From: Congeria kusceri
Lineage: Eukaryota > Mollusca > Bivalvia > Myida > Dreissenidae
Assembly: GCA_027627225.1 (NCBI GenBank)
Contig: CM051028.1
Location: forward strand, 10,967,201-11,031,200
Direction of reading: 5' to 3'
DNA length: 64,000 nt
Notes under the pieces: generated by a model
What the model was told of the DNA's origin: nothing
Database searches by the model: none
What the model saw: only the letters and a program-made list of their open reading frames with translations
Position numbers and translations under genes: made by a program
Shown: positions 12,582-24,956 of the stretch, piece by piece
How positions within the stretch are numbered: the stretch's first letter is position 1
How the letters are laid out: every line of letters starts with the position of its first letter

Positions 12582-12668
12582 TCCCTTAGTGGCGCAGTGG
12601 CGTAGGTAACACTGATATCACTTTTTGTAAAACGCCGCATTAGTCGAGTGTTCGAGTCTTGCACATTC
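12582..12668 (+). repeat. tRNA-like (SINE-type) sequence, plus strand
   Basis: A tRNA A-box-like segment (ttagtggcgcagtgg) is followed after about 45 bases by a B-box-like segment (gtgttcgagtctt). The acceptor ends do not pair and the anticodon arm is not recognisable, so this is a tRNA-derived repeat head or a decayed tRNA rather than a working tRNA. Confidence 0.5.
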
Positions 12669-12881
12669 CTGCCTAATAATATGAAAAAAAAATTATGTAT
12701 CGCTGTGTGCTATGGGGCTACGGAGTTTGTTTATTTGTTTTTGGAATAACTGGACGGATTCATAATTATGTATCATTTAATTATTTTATAATTATTGGCG
12801 ATACTGCCAAAAACGCAATAATTAATTAAAAGAATTTCAAAATGATTCATATGGCATGAGAACACAATTGGAACACAAATC

Positions 12882-12960
12882 GACCCAAGCCTGGGATCGA
12901 ACCTCTGTCCAACCGTTGAAATGCCTGTGCTTTATCCACTGGACTATTAAAGCTGGGGTT
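12882..12960 (-). repeat. tRNA-like (SINE-type) sequence, minus strand
   Basis: On the minus strand 'tagtccagtggataaagc' (A box) is followed by 'ggttcgatcccaggc' (a very good B box). The terminal halves pair poorly, so a complete cloverleaf is not supported. It is convergent with, and about 220 bases from, the plus-strand tRNA-like unit. Confidence 0.5.
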
Positions 12961-13731
12961 ATCGTTGGGTTTATGACCTTAACAGTTCGCATGGTCGATT
13001 AAACTCCAATTAAAAATTATGACGCAATTCTGTGGTTGATTGGTTCAGATAAACAAAGCGCTTAGTCACTGTGTAATGTATTCATATTGGGCAGGTTAAT
13101 ATTTGTTCACTATATTATGTAGGTAACACGTTTGAAATGGCAAACTCATGTATTTACACACGAAGAAAGCGGTTTCTCTGGGAGTATAATCTGAATACAT
13201 GAAGCATTCCCTGTCATGTTAGACTACTATGTACGGTTGACAAATTAAACAGAACATAATTTTACACTTTTAATAAAACCATGCATTTAATACTTATATA
13301 GCTCGAAAACATTATTTTTGACACTCTTGAACTTAATCGTTTTAATCGTTTCCTATGTTTATACTCATTTTTGTTCATGCACGAGTTTCACGAGTTTAAT
13401 TATACCACAACAGTATTAAAGTGGGATACAGAGTTATTGACTGAACACGATTCCTGTATGTAAATTAATACATTTATAGCAACGGTATTTTAATATATTC
13501 ACTCAGAAAGATCAGTGTCAGGTTAACGTTTACGGGTTATAAATTACTCTGCAGAAAAGTGTAGCAAAACTAGCTATCAAATGATCAACATTGAAACGAT
13601 GCATTCAAAGTGTGACGTTATTTTAAATACAAGTCAGAGCAGAAAATCATTTGATTAACAGATGTTTATTCTTTTCTTTAATATTGTATATTTTCGAAAC
13701 GATCTGTATTGTACATTTTAGTATAAAACAT
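12961..13731. other. Non-coding stretch, nothing recognised
   Basis: AT-rich, with no domain-like frame and no clear repeat. It lies downstream of the last exon of gene A. Confidence 0.5.
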
Positions 13732-14039
13732 TCAAATAGTTATGTTTTGTCTGGCTACAATATGCAGCAAAGAGTCATATATTCGTTTGGCCTGATGACA
13801 CTTGATGTAAATTTTTCCTTCCCCAAATACACATTTCCTCCCAATTTCAAAGTAAAGCACGTCAAGTCCTTGGATTCCAAATTTTCGTAGCCATGGTCGC
13901 GGAATGGTAATTATTGTGGCATTAGTGTCCTTGTCTTTAAAGATAATCACTCCCGTCTCTACAACCAGACTCCGCTCGACCATTAGTCCGCTTTTGACTG
14001 CTAGTGTAGATTCAGTTACTATCACGTCAAGGTGATCGA
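13732..14039 (-). pseudogene. Gene A exon 2: IRS/DOK-type PTB domain
   Basis: A 308-nt exon on the minus strand opens after a splice acceptor (ctattgcag) and runs to a stop at 13732. The protein runs VDHLDVIVTESTLAV, then a Gly/Met-Val-Glu-Arg turn, FKDKD, PRPWLRKFGIQG, DVLYFEIGRKCVFGEGK, and ends with QAKRIYDSLLHIVARQ. The order of strands, the W-[LI]-R-[KR]-F-G turn, the E-[IL]-GR-KC-x-FGEG turn and the final amphipathic helix match insulin-receptor-substrate/DOK-type PTB domains, which bind phosphotyrosine peptides. The two arginines that usually contact phosphate (in WLRKFG and GRKC) are present. The exon itself is intact. It is classed as pseudogene only because exon 1 of this copy has a frameshift. 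Confidence 0.75.
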
Positions 14040-15253
14040 CTGCAATAGATAGAATGTACATATAAATGTAAAGCTCTAGGACTGTGGCATTCAGTGTGTT
14101 GGAAAGCATGTTCTCTGGACATATATTCATTTAATATTTAACAACAAACAATAGGAATGCCTGCTATTACACCAGTCTAATATCTTGTATATTCAGCCTT
14201 ATCTGCAGAAATTCCACGGCTAATTTGGAATTTGTGGCACTGTGGTACTGTTGTACCACGAACAACAAGATTACTGGATTCAGTTGTAGTTGGATTTAAA
14301 CTTTTCTCTAGTCGATTTTTTATGTAGTTAAATTATAAAAAAAATGTTGTTAGAACTTAGTTGGTAAACTATATGGAGATAACTTTTGTAGATCATATTG
14401 ATAGTAGATTTGATTTAGCCATCTTCTTTGTATGTTTTATTTTGCAATGTTTGATGTAAATAACAATAATACAGTGGAAATAAAATAAGTTTAGACTAAA
14501 ATGTCATGTGAATTGTAAGGCATTGGTATATATGGTTAAATGTTATCTGGTATATGTGATATAAAAGTATTGATTGAAACATGATTAACATGTCCACATG
14601 ATAAGTATCAGTTTAATATGCCATTTTGTATGCGTGTATACATCAAGCTGAGTCATTGGCCCTTGCTGTAAGAAAACAATTTAGCCATTTTATGATATAA
14701 TAAATGAATAGAAATGTGGTTGACCACACGCATTTGAATGACTATGTTTGCCTTGGTGCAACATGAGCATAAAAGCTGAGCGCACGTTTTTAATATTCAT
14801 TATAGTTCTTCAAAGTATTTTAGTTATTTCTTCCAGATTTAATTACCTATTATTTGTTGATGATTATAAAAGAAACTGAATAATGCAAACACATTTAGTT
14901 TTGTTTTCAAGTTCACAAGTTCAAAACGACTCAAAATCAATGTTGATATGTCATTTTGTGCCGAATTTATGAAACAGTAAGAATATCCGTTGTTGACGTA
15001 TTTAATACACGACGTTAACCAGTTGTCACGAGTTACAAGTTTCATGCGCTTTGTGCGGTATGGAAATACACATAAAGGAAAGTGTAGTGTTGAGTAGTTA
15101 ATACACACCAAACACAATGTTTGTGGCAGCAATTTCTGTGGCGTATGGGGTATGGCTAGTACACCACAAACCATTCATCAATAGCAAGCAGTTGCATGAG
15201 ATTTGGCCATTAATTCAAATTAATAAACCAATAAGCATAAAAAGCTAATGTAC
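14040..15253 (-). other. Gene A intron (phase 1)
   Basis: The intron begins with GT at 15253-15252 and ends with AG just before 14039, and it interrupts a codon after its first base. It contains no recognisable gene. The open frames of about 110 codons inside it carry no motifs. Confidence 0.6.
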
Positions 15254-15747
15254 CTGTCTGTGAGGCTAATGATCCGTCTTTATCCATATCAACCACTTCA
15301 TATTGGTGAGCCCCTTCCTCGTCAGTAACACTAACTGTATTGTCAACGGTCTTCTTGCACTTATTTAAACCCGTTTGTTTCTCTTTTTGAAAAGAGGATT
15401 TTGCAATATCATCGACATCTTCATTTTCATAGACATTTTTCAGAACCCGGAATAATTTCAAAAGGCGACGAATTCTTTAATTTGGTGTCTGTTGTTGTTT
15501 GAACGTAGTCATACAGATTGCTGTCTTCTAGCATATTTTCAGCACACTGTTGTATATATTGTGTATTCGCGTTACTTTCGCTTAGCTTTGTTTTATCACA
15601 CTGTGATATAATATAACTTGCTAGTCTTTTGAATTTGTTATGCATTTTAACACACGTAATACAAAATAGTTGTGCACATTGTGTGCAATAGAATGTGTCT
15701 GTTAATGACATTTGGTCACATATTCCACATTTGTAGCCCAAATTCAT
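15254..15747 (-). pseudogene. Gene A exon 1: B-box-like zinc module plus tyrosine-motif linker (frameshifted)
   Basis: The first in-frame ATG is at 15747 (MNLGYKCGICDQ); an upstream TTG at 15783 is less likely. The zinc module runs C-x2-C (CGIC), FYCTQC, LFCITC, then H-x8-H-type spacing (KMHNKFKRLAS; the last position is not His here). It resembles the single B-box seen in many bivalve TRIM-like proteins. The linker has tyrosine motifs SNLYDYVQTT and, after a frame change near 15460, VYENEDVDD and HQYEVVDMD. Exon length is 494 nt (2 mod 3), whereas intact copies have lengths of 1 mod 3, so there is a net +1 or -2 indel. The likely place is where FEIIPGSE meets KNVYENED. The donor is GT at 15253-15252, phase 1. 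The predicted role is a cytosolic adaptor; its partners are unknown. Confidence 0.75.
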
Positions 15748-15998
15748 GCTACATCCAACTGGTTTAGCATCAATTTGTTTCAATATTATATACGTACAAA
15801 TACGTTAAATTTCCTTCCACGCAATCTCGATTTCAAATTTGTAATACATATTGTTACTAAAAATAGTAACAAATTGACGTCGATTACGGGCCGTTACGCG
15901 GCTCGACTGAGCCGATATAATATAATTGGCCGCGGCCGATTTTTCGATAATCGAAGAGAATCCGATCGCGCGACGTAATGACGTAATCAGTCGAAATC
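15748..15998. promoter_or_regulatory. Short divergent intergenic region between gene A and the recombinase gene
   Basis: Only about 250 bases separate the starts of gene A (minus) and the tyrosine recombinase gene (plus). The recombinase-proximal part (15876-15990) is strikingly CpG-rich for this window. It has a palindrome gttactaaaaatagtaac (15852-15869) and two close copies of a CRE-like acgtaatgacgtaat motif (about 15972-15987). A shared bidirectional promoter is a reasonable inference but is not shown. Confidence 0.35.
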
Positions 15999-18057
15999 AT
16001 GGCGGAGTCAGAAAAAACGCTAGAATCGCTAGCAAATCGTCTTATGGATCTCGACGCGATAATACAGGCTAATGAGACTATCGAGCGAGAAAAAATTACA
16101 AACAAAGACACATTCGACTTTGTTGAAAGCAAAAAGAATGAAAATACAAAGAAAAAAACCGCAAGTGATGTGAAACGTTTCCGTGAATGGCTATCGATGG
16201 AAGATGAAAGAACTGATTTCGAAGAAATCGAGCCGGCAGCATTGGATATGTGTATTGCAAGATATTTTCTAAGTGTCAAGAACTGCAAAACGAAACAAAG
16301 ACCTTGAACCAAGTATGAATAAAGGGATTCAAGGGAGTATCAAGAGATATCTGTCTGAGAAAAACTACGCTGCTGATATTATGAGCGATCTGCGGTTTAA
16401 GCACTCCAGAGATGTCCTGAGGGCTAAGGCCGTCGATTTGAAAGAAAAAGGACTGGGGAACAAAGCCAAGCGAGCAGATCCTTTTACAGCAGAAGAGATT
16501 GACATCCTGTACAGAAAAAAACTACTTGGTAAAGGTAAGCAAACTTAAAATGCAATCAGCATGATCAGCTGATTTATGTCAAGTTTTTTATTACCGTTGC
16601 GTAACAACAAGGGAGGTCACTCTGGTTTATGGTCATTTCGCATTCTTTACATTTCGTAATCTAGTCAAGTTAGTCATTGTATAATCGCTCTACATTGAAT
16701 AATATGAAGAAAAACATTTAATGATATAATATGAATTTTTTATGACTTAAAAAACTCATTTGGACTTCCTGAGATAATAATTATATTCAATTTTATTATT
16801 TTTATCGCACATGAAGCAGATGTAAATAGAAATGTACAATTATTGGATTGTTTTTTGTTGTCTTTTTAATGGAGAGATGTAAATACTGTTTCGGAACCTA
16901 TTCGTTTATCGTACTTCTTAAAATTATTTTTACTTTTTCCAGAAGCCCCAAACTCAATTATCAACACACTCTGGTTAAACAACACCCTTTACTTTGGACT
17001 GAGAGGTAGACAAGAACATATGAACATGCTTTGGGGGGACTTAGAATTGAGACAGACAGCAGATGGAACCAGATACATAGAATACACAGAGAGAGCAACC
17101 AAGACAAGGAAAGGGATAACTGATGATGCAAGAATGTTCAAACCCAAGATCTTTGAGCAACAAGGTAGTAAAGCTAGTTATTATAAGAATTGCAGTATTA
17201 AAGTTTAATTCTGATTTGTAAATGTCAATAATATTAAAAGAATAAAACATGTAAGGAAGATTGTATTGAATAAAAAATTCTATTATACCCATGTGATATC
17301 TTTAAGCTTACATTTCTGTTTCAAATTCTCAAAAAAGATAAGTTTGAAGTGAAATTAAAATATTCAATTAATAAAAAAACATGTCATTTCAGGAGACGAG
17401 CGATGTCCGGTGAAACTATATATGGAGTATAAAAGCAAAAGACCACTCACCAGTCTCCGTCCGGAAAGTAGATTCTATCTGCGGACCAGTGATAAAGTCA
17501 AAGTCAAAGGAGATGATCCATGCTGGTTCCAAAATCAACCCATAGGTAAGACCAGACTTGGCCAAATTGCAAAAACAATGAGCGAAAAAGCAGGATTCAC
17601 AGCAAGACACGTGAACCATTCAGGCAGAAAGACACTAGTAGCTTCTCTCTTGAATGCAGGATGTGCACCCACTGAAGTGGTTCATGTTACTGGGCATAAA
17701 AACATTATGACTCTCGACAGTTATCATAGCCTGAGCCTTGAACGCCAAAAAAAGATGGCTAATATTATTCACCAGAATTGTTCTTCCACAACCACGGTTT
17801 CATCTTCTAATGTACCTGTACCTTCCAGTGACAAGAATGATGACATTAGTGATGATGATCTCTTGCAACTCTCTCAAGAAATGGATCCAATGGTAGAACA
17901 AACATTGAAACGCATTCGAAATTTTGAAAATGTACTTGACTTGCAGGTTTCTCACAGTCCAGGTGGATCATTGTCCATGCAACACCTAAAAATTCCAGGC
18001 CATATTTTTTCAAACTGCACATTTAATTGTGCAGTGAACCTGGTTGTGAAGAAATGA
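15999..18057 (+). CDS. Three-exon tyrosine recombinase, Crypton/DUF3504-like (exon 1 carries a frameshift)
   Basis: Exons: 15999-16534, 16943-17164 and 17393-18057, all with GT-AG introns in phase 1. Exon 1 encodes an N-terminal SAM-like DNA-binding part (TASDVKRFREWLSM, IARYFLSVK) and, in another frame, IQGSIKRYLSEKNY to PFTAEEIDILYRKKLLGK. Its length (536) is 2 mod 3 where 1 is needed, so one indel near 16275-16300 breaks it, or the assembly is wrong there. Exon 2 has LRGRQEHMNMLWGDLEL (first catalytic Arg) and a beta-hairpin Lys in TKTRKG. Exon 3 has NHSGRKT (HxxR), VTGHKN (His) and LDSYHSLS (Tyr nucleophile), then an acidic Ser-rich tail and a closing SNCTFNCAVN motif. The full YR catalytic set is present. 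Related host proteins in vertebrates (KIAA1958/QRICH1/ZMYM-like) derive from Cryptons. A poly(A) signal lies at 18295-18300. It could be a mobile Crypton or a domesticated copy. Confidence 0.85.
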
Positions 18058-19762
18058 TAAACACTAAGATTTGTGTCAATTGATCACTGAGATGTAGTAT
18101 TTTCTACTTCATTTGGCCAAAATTATAATTGTCTTTGTTTATTAAGGTTAGCCTTACCCTTAACTCGAGCATTATAATTGCTTCATAGGTTAAATCTACT
18201 GTATCTTTGTTAGATATGTATTTTATGATCTCCTTATATTTGTTATTTAATTATTTGTATGATATTATGCATGTTTTGTCAGATTCAAATGTAAAATAAA
18301 GTGAATTAATAACAATTAAATATTTGCCTACACTGTATTTTTTCATGTCAATATTAAACTGTATTTTTTCATGTCAATATTAAGAATTAAGATATTTTGA
18401 GTTCACACACTTAAGTATATCAAAATGTTCAAACATAATAACACACAACATATCACATGACGAATAAATATATTTTATAAAAAACTTGAACCTGAAGTTG
18501 AATTGACATTTTGATGTGCACAAAGAATGCGTTATAGACTTCATTATGGATATTAAGACTAAAAAAAAACTTACCTCATTGCTTTCTTAATTATGCAGTA
18601 CACTGGGGTATAGCTACAATTATCTCAGTATTTTAATTGTTATTAAACTATATTTCACTGTGCTGTATATTACATCTAATGCCACTGGCATTAAAAAACC
18701 ACCGGTACATGTACTTATATTTTTCTTTACTGTTCATTGCAGTTACTTGAATAATTAAATGTTCATGTAATAAATTAGATCAACAACATATAAACCAAAT
18801 AGATACATCAAATTTACACACACACAAAAAAAACAGATATACAAACAATTAAATAATTAGGATATCATATTTCAGGTAAGAAATCAAGGTCAAGCAAATG
18901 GTAGAAACAGTCCGAAATGTCAACCTACCGGATAACTATTCAATATGACACATTCCACTACTCCAATTGAACACTCCATTTTTCAACAAGATAATCCTTA
19001 AATTGAATGTTGTGTCTGCTGATCTTACGAAGGTTTGCTAGCAATCATCTTTAATTAAACAATGAAAGATGGCAAACCACTCGTTGTGTTTTTAACAAGC
19101 TTAAAATTAAAGAGCTATAGAATTATATACTTCCATCTAATGGTTACAGTATACTAAATATTTCAGGTGTGCAATGCTATACTCTCTAAATAAATCAACA
19201 CCATTTATTTGAAGACCCAATTTTCTGTATAGTCACTTGCCATGACTTTATTTTTGAATATTTCTTTGTACGTGTGGTAGGAAAAACATTGTTGTGTACT
19301 AAAAATTCACTGTTTCGCTTGAAGGTTGGAGACTACATGACGAGACTTTGACAGTTGGCAGTATACCTTCAACTGGAGAGTAGCCGGTAAAAAGATGGCC
19401 GTAAAACAGTGAACTTTGATTCGCGTCGAGTTCTTTCTTACATATCACATGACCTATCTTTTTTATTGTCTAAATCAATTCGGCTCGGAATGCTCTTTAA
19501 GAAAAGGTATGGTTATGAGGGTCTCTACGCGCAAAATGTTGAGTTTATTTTTTGTTGAATTTATTGCTTTTACATTGAATTTGTTAAGGAAATCTTTTAG
19601 TATATTGTGACCTAATTTGACCTCTGTTCTTGTAAACACAGAATTGCGTCCCTTAGATAAATGAGTGAGTCAAAACGGGCTTATCAAAACGGTCAGGAGA
19701 AAAACGGTTATAGCCAAAATTGAATCATCACTCAACGAAGAATACAATATGTATTATAAACG
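18058..19762. other. Non-coding stretch downstream of the recombinase gene
   Basis: AT-rich, with no gene. It contains a poly(A) signal (18295-18300) and an exact tandem duplication of about 25 bases, 'ctgtattttttcatgtcaat...' (about 18333-18382). Confidence 0.5.
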
Positions 19763-19899
19763 ATAATATACGGCAGAGCTGGGCCGGGCGTCTATAATCA
19801 GCCCTAACCGTATAACGCCCTCGGGCCAAATGCCCTCGGGCCGTTATATCGGCAGCGGGCCGATTATAGATGCCCGGCCCAGCTCTGCCGTATATTATT
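19763..19899. repeat. GC-rich near-perfect palindrome (foldback/MITE)
   Basis: The left arm (ataatatacggcagagctgg..., 19763-19800) is repeated inverted at the right end (...ccagctctgccgtatattat). The inner parts (gccctcgggcc) pair as well, so almost the whole 137 bases can fold into one hairpin. GC content is far above the flanks. No transposase is present, which fits a foldback-type non-autonomous element. Confidence 0.75.
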
Positions 19900-21622
19900 G
19901 TCTAAATAACCCAGGCGCTTATTATTACACGTCCGACAACGAAATACAATGAACATTGAATTTAGAAATCCATAGATTTTTGGGAGCAGAACAACAGGGA
20001 TGGCAGGCTATAACACACATGTATCATATTAAACACTACAATTTATATACAAGTCTAAGTGATAGCCTCTCACTCATTTTTAGAAAATGTAAAATATTAT
20101 AAAACTCCATCTGCTTCCTCTTCAACTAATTGTACATAGATTAAGATGAGTTCCTAAGAGCCAATACCATACACTATTCAACGCGGAAACACACGTCCGG
20201 TATCTTCTTTTTGATAATATCAGAACTGAATAGTATATATTTTTCTTACTGCGTGCACCAGAGTCCACTCAAAGGCTGCTACGTCACAGGTTTCGGAAAA
20301 AGAAAAAAAAAATGTATCAAATCTAGTAAAATAATAATTACATGTATATACTTAGATAAAGCCAACAGAAAAAAAACATTGTTGACACATAACCAAATGT
20401 TCAAAACACGCTGAAATAATCATAACAACGTATTGTTTTAACACAATTTCAAAAGCGACTCGAGACGGTTTCATTTATGTATAACTTAGGTTGTTGTTGT
20501 TTTGAGTTACCACATGGCCCATATACCTAATCGATTTGCGGTATTTACACAACATACTCCCAAAAAAAAAATAAGTAGCGTACTGAACTTTTCAAGAGGG
20601 GTATACTAGAAAATATATTTACCTTTATTGTTTTAATTCAACCAATCTTTACGAATTCTAGTGGTGATGACTTATATGACGTACGTACAAGGTATGTTGG
20701 CCATGAGCAAACGCCAATACGGCAGACGGAGTGTTGGGAAGGGTGTTGTTTGTTTAGGCATATCTTTATAAACGTACAAAACTAAAATCGAGTTTATTAC
20801 TAAGTTAAGAAATACAAACATGTCAAGATTAAGAATTATTTAAATAAAAGTAAATATTTGTAAGTTGAATACAGGAATAATGAAACTCCAGAGACATCAT
20901 CAGTAGAGAAACCCTTATTACCTTTCACTAACACAATTTTACTGCCTTTAAAAGAAATGTTTTATAGTTTGAAAAACATATGGTACAAGTAAGGCTAATT
21001 CAAACACTTTTCTATTTCTTGTTCCTGCAATTAATCAATAAAATAGTATGTCCGATCGATCATTCAATTAGTTATCCAAATCTCAGATTCAATGACATCA
21101 GTTTATCAAATTTATCACATTAAACATTATGCTGCACTTGTTGTAAACGTTGTTACATTAATTTTAAATCACATAATCCAGCAGTAAGGATATAAATAGT
21201 TTCTTCTTTATCATTAATCGACCTAATATATATTGTGTTCCTTAACCTTTTGTCGGCAAATAAAATATATAACTAAATGTTGATATTCCAAACGTATTAA
21301 AATATTAAAAGATAAGCATACATTTCTAGACAAGAAAATCATATCTTTGCGTAACATTGGGCACATAACATTCAATGTATAAATATATCAATTTAATACT
21401 TGTAACGTATTTCTTCTTATGTATATATGTCGGTGTTTTTTGAAACAAAACTATTCATTGTCCTTGCTATTCTATATGTCACTTTCACTAAAACAGGATT
21501 AACAACGAGTAAGTAATTATTCGATACATACGTAAATGTTTCAAAGTTATAGTACATTATTCGATTCGTTTGCAAAAATCGTTTTTAACCAAATGTCCCA
21601 TAATGCATCGTTACAATTACGT
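19900..21622. other. Non-coding stretch, nothing recognised
   Basis: AT-rich with scattered short frames, no domain motifs. It ends at the last exon of gene B. Confidence 0.45.
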
Positions 21623-21950
21623 TTACGTTTTTGGTTCAGGACATGTAGCTGTTTGCCTGCCACACTGCTTAGCAACAGAGTCATATATTTGTCGGGCTTG
21701 ATGACTGGTAACGTAAACTTTTCCTTCACCAAACACAAATTTCCTTCCAACCCGAAATAAAACACGTCCGACCCTAAACGTCCAACTCTTCGTATCCATG
21801 GCAACGGGATTTCAGTTATTGTTAACTTGTTGTCATTTTCTTGAATTATAATCTTTCCCGTTTCTATAATTAAGATACGCGTACCGACAATTCCGCTCGT
21901 TAATGTTGATGGTAGACTGGATTGGTTTATGCTTACATCGAATCGATCAA
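21623..21950 (-). pseudogene. Gene B exon 2: PTB domain with frameshift
   Basis: The acceptor (ttttttgcag) is followed by VDRFDVSINQSSL, GIVGTRILIIETGK, IPLPWIRRVGR and SDVFYF in one frame. The remainder, GRKFVFGEGKVYVTSHQARQIYDSV, lies in the next frame and ends at a stop at 21623. The exon is 328 nt (1 mod 3) where sister exons are 2 mod 3, which agrees with a single-base loss right after VFYF. The IRS/DOK-PTB signature residues (WIRR, GRK, FGEG) are all recognisable. Together with the stop in exon 1 this shows copy B is dead. Confidence 0.75.
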
Positions 21951-23875
21951 CTGCAAAAAAATATATAATGGAGGCATAATGTTAAAGCTGTATTCTACCC
22001 AAAGCAAATAAGAAACCGGCCTGTTTATCAGAAAGAATTTGAAAGCGTTGAGCATTGCATGAACCAACTAATAAATTATTTTTCTAATATGTAGCTAATG
22101 TTAAATAAGATATCTCTCAACACTAAAGGTGTTTAAAGTTTAACAGAAAATGCAAGTCGTTTCAGTTATTCCTTTATGAACTGGTTCATAATTGAAATGC
22201 AGTACATGACGTGTACTTGTCATGTGTCTGCTTAGAGAAACTGTTTTGAATTATTAACTTTATTAGAAATAAACAAACAATAAATAACAATATTTAAAAT
22301 ATGACATTTTATTATTAAATGTCTTTTCTGATCAAAATCTATTGATGACTATGGTCCTAACGAAACAAAATCGTTAATATATGTTATAGTTTACTGTTGA
22401 TAAACCATTAACTTATGAAAGTGTAGACATTTTCGGTGTTATATTGAATGTAGAAAATTATGCAAAATAAATAGCAGATTCCCATTTATATTCAATAGTG
22501 TGTAAAAACCAATATTGATACATGTAGTGATATGTTTATAAATGAAATAGTTAACATAAAATATTAATATAAACCTTGACAACCAAGCAAAGTCAAGTGC
22601 AACACACAATACTGACCAGCTGCACAAGCGGACCCATTGGGGGGGGGGGGGGGGCGGTGGCGCGACGGAAAATATATATTGGCATTTACAAAACTGTTCA
22701 ATGAGATACACATTTACTTCAGTAAAACATACCCGACCTAGCCCGCCCCCTACGATTTACCGTAGTACCGGCGCAAAGGTTCAGCAAACACGATACACAA
22801 CGCACAGTGGGTATATACCTTTATTTGTAGATGTTATTTGTTTCTTTTACAAATTAAGATATTGCATAAAGGTGCCAGATGCAATACGTCGTTGGCAAAG
22901 AATACCACACAAATTTGAACTTTTCGAATAAATATGATATAAAGTCAGAATAAAGTCAAAGCAGTGAATACTTTCGAGTTTTCTCAGTTTTGTCTCAATA
23001 AATAGATTTGTTCCAAAAAATCTAGATCGACAAACTTTTCGTTCAATGTTCCATTATCAATCAAACCACATTTTAATTGTTTTATACATTTATAAGAAAG
23101 ATATTACGTAATAAACTAAAGGGGTGTCTACGACGTTGACTCCAATTCCTGGCGATGTCATATATTGACACAAAGTTGGCATCAACTGCCTTATTCACAA
23201 CGCAATCATTCGGGTAACTTTTACAATAGTTCGTGTAAAAACGTTCGCCTGTCTGTTTGGTTCGATGAAAAAACAAGTGCATAGCAGATTTAAAGACAAT
23301 TGATGAGCATGACTGTGAGTTTTTAAATGACATTCACTTCGAAAGGAAATAATTTATGAAAAATACAAATAATTCTCGATGCGTTTGTTTTTGTGGACAG
23401 GCAAATGAAACAATGGCAATCTATTACCAAAGCAGGTGCATGACATACAGATGAACCAACATGGTTCAAACAAAATATGGCGAAATATTAATTTATAAAG
23501 TGAAACAAAGTGCAGTTGATGATGATGATGATGATGATACTAATGATGATGATGACGACGATGTGCACGGATTTATTATATATCTTTGATACGGATCTGT
23601 AGCAGATCACTGCAGGCCCACGGACAAAATAAAATGGTAAAACTGCACTATCAAACGTTTACGCCCCCACCCCACCCCCCACTACCCGATATCCTGGGAA
23701 CCGCCCCTGAGTTGCCAAGAGTAACAGGTTTCGAGAACAGCAACACGCTGCGTTCGGTGAGGAAATTCTGTTCCAATCAGATACCAATGACACCTTTCAT
23801 TATTTAGTCATAACAAAGAGTAACATTATTCTTGTGGTACAACAAATATACGTGTAATCTTAATAGCCGTTTTAC
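21951..23875 (-). other. Gene B intron (phase 1), with a G16 run
   Basis: GT at 23875-23874, AG next to 21950. It holds a run of 16 G at 22639-22654, which could form quadruplex structures, and a (GAT)n tract at about 23516-23563. An 83-codon minus-strand frame at 23333-23082 has no recognisable motif. Confidence 0.55.
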
Positions 23876-24372
23876 CTGATTTCGGTTCCAACGTATCTTC
23901 AACAGCTTCGTAATCATGCAAGTCCTCCTCGTCATCAAGAGCACCAACTGTTGTTTCGGCCGTGTTCTTGTTCTCATTTGTAACTGTTTTCTTCCCCATT
24001 TCAGAGGTTTTTGCACTATCATCTACATCTTCATTTTCGTAACCAGTTTTTGTCCCAGGATTCGTGACAATTTCGTAAGACGACGGCTCTTTGAATTTTA
24101 TAACCTTGTTACAGATTGCTTTCCGCTAAACTCTTTTCAGTATAGTGTTGTGCGCAACCGGTATTTGATTTACTATCACTGTGATTGGATTTATCAACCT
24201 TTGATAGGTAATGACTTGCTAATAATTTGAATGTGTTATGCATTGTAAGACACCCGATACACAAGTGCTGTGCACATTGTTTGCAAAAGAAAATGTTCAC
24301 TAAAGATTACGTATCACATATCTCACACTGGTCAAACAGTTCCTTGCTGTTTCCAATTAATTGAGCTTCCAT
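23876..24372 (-). pseudogene. Gene B exon 1: B-box-like module and linker (stop and frameshift)
   Basis: ATG at 24372 (MEAQLIGNSKELFDQCEICDT) is followed by an in-frame TAA (24309-24307), exactly where sister copies have QMSL or GLL. The zinc module then continues in frame: FFCKQC, HLCIGC, TMHNTFKLLASH. After SESNL-like residues (AESNL) the frame changes. The linker reads PSSYEIVTNPG, GYENEDVDDSAKTSE, and DLHDYEAVEDTLEPKS up to a GT donor at 23875, phase 1. The linker is clearly homologous to that of gene A (YENEDVDD shared). Length 497 (2 mod 3) confirms the indel. A second tyrosine motif of YEAV type takes the place of A's YEVV. Confidence 0.75.
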
Positions 24373-24576
24373 TGCGTTATATTTTAACCAAATGGACTGA
24401 GTTAAACAAGGAACACTTCTCAGTGAGTTATCATTAATTTGACCTCAACGAATTTAAAGCTTAGTGTATCTATCTGTTAACAGTAATCCGAATATGTAGA
24501 CATCGGAGATGAATTGGCACTTATCAACAATTTTCTCAATAAGTAATCTATATGTAGATTTGTCCACGTTATATCG

Positions 24577-24956
24577 ATTACTGTAGAATACTTTAAATTC
24601 GCGAGGACGAAATTTCGCGTTTTTCTCCCAAAATGATCAGATTTTTTAATTCGCGTGTTATTGAATTCGCATAAACGTCCTGACGCGAATTCAAACTGAA
24701 AGTACATTGACCTAAAAGGAAAATTGTTATTGATAGCGTCATCCTACCGTGAAGGAAAAATAATGTTATTTTTCGGATCAACATATCGATGATTAATTGA
24801 TTATAAATTAACATGTAATTCATTAACTAGTATCGCAAATGTTTTTGTTACGGCTAAGCGCGAAAAACTACAACGCACAGTAACAAGTCAGGTTTGTCGC
24901 ACATTTATTCGCACTGGTTTTGCATTCGCGAGGAACTCTACAGTACATGAAAACAT
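24577..24956. repeat. Candidate MITE with short terminal inverted repeats
   Basis: The left end 'tactgtagaatac' and the right end, read on the other strand as 'tactgtagagttcc', match over about 9-10 bases. Both ends carry 'ttcgcgag' just inside. The interior has several 'ttcgcg' motifs and no transposase. It lies just upstream of gene B. Confidence 0.4.

Noticed and set aside
12582..12960. Two functional tRNA genes
   Set aside because: Both have promoter boxes only; neither folds into a full cloverleaf by eye.
23082..23333. 83-codon minus-strand frame inside the gene B intron
   Set aside because: No homology recognised, no conserved equivalent in the introns of genes A, C or D.
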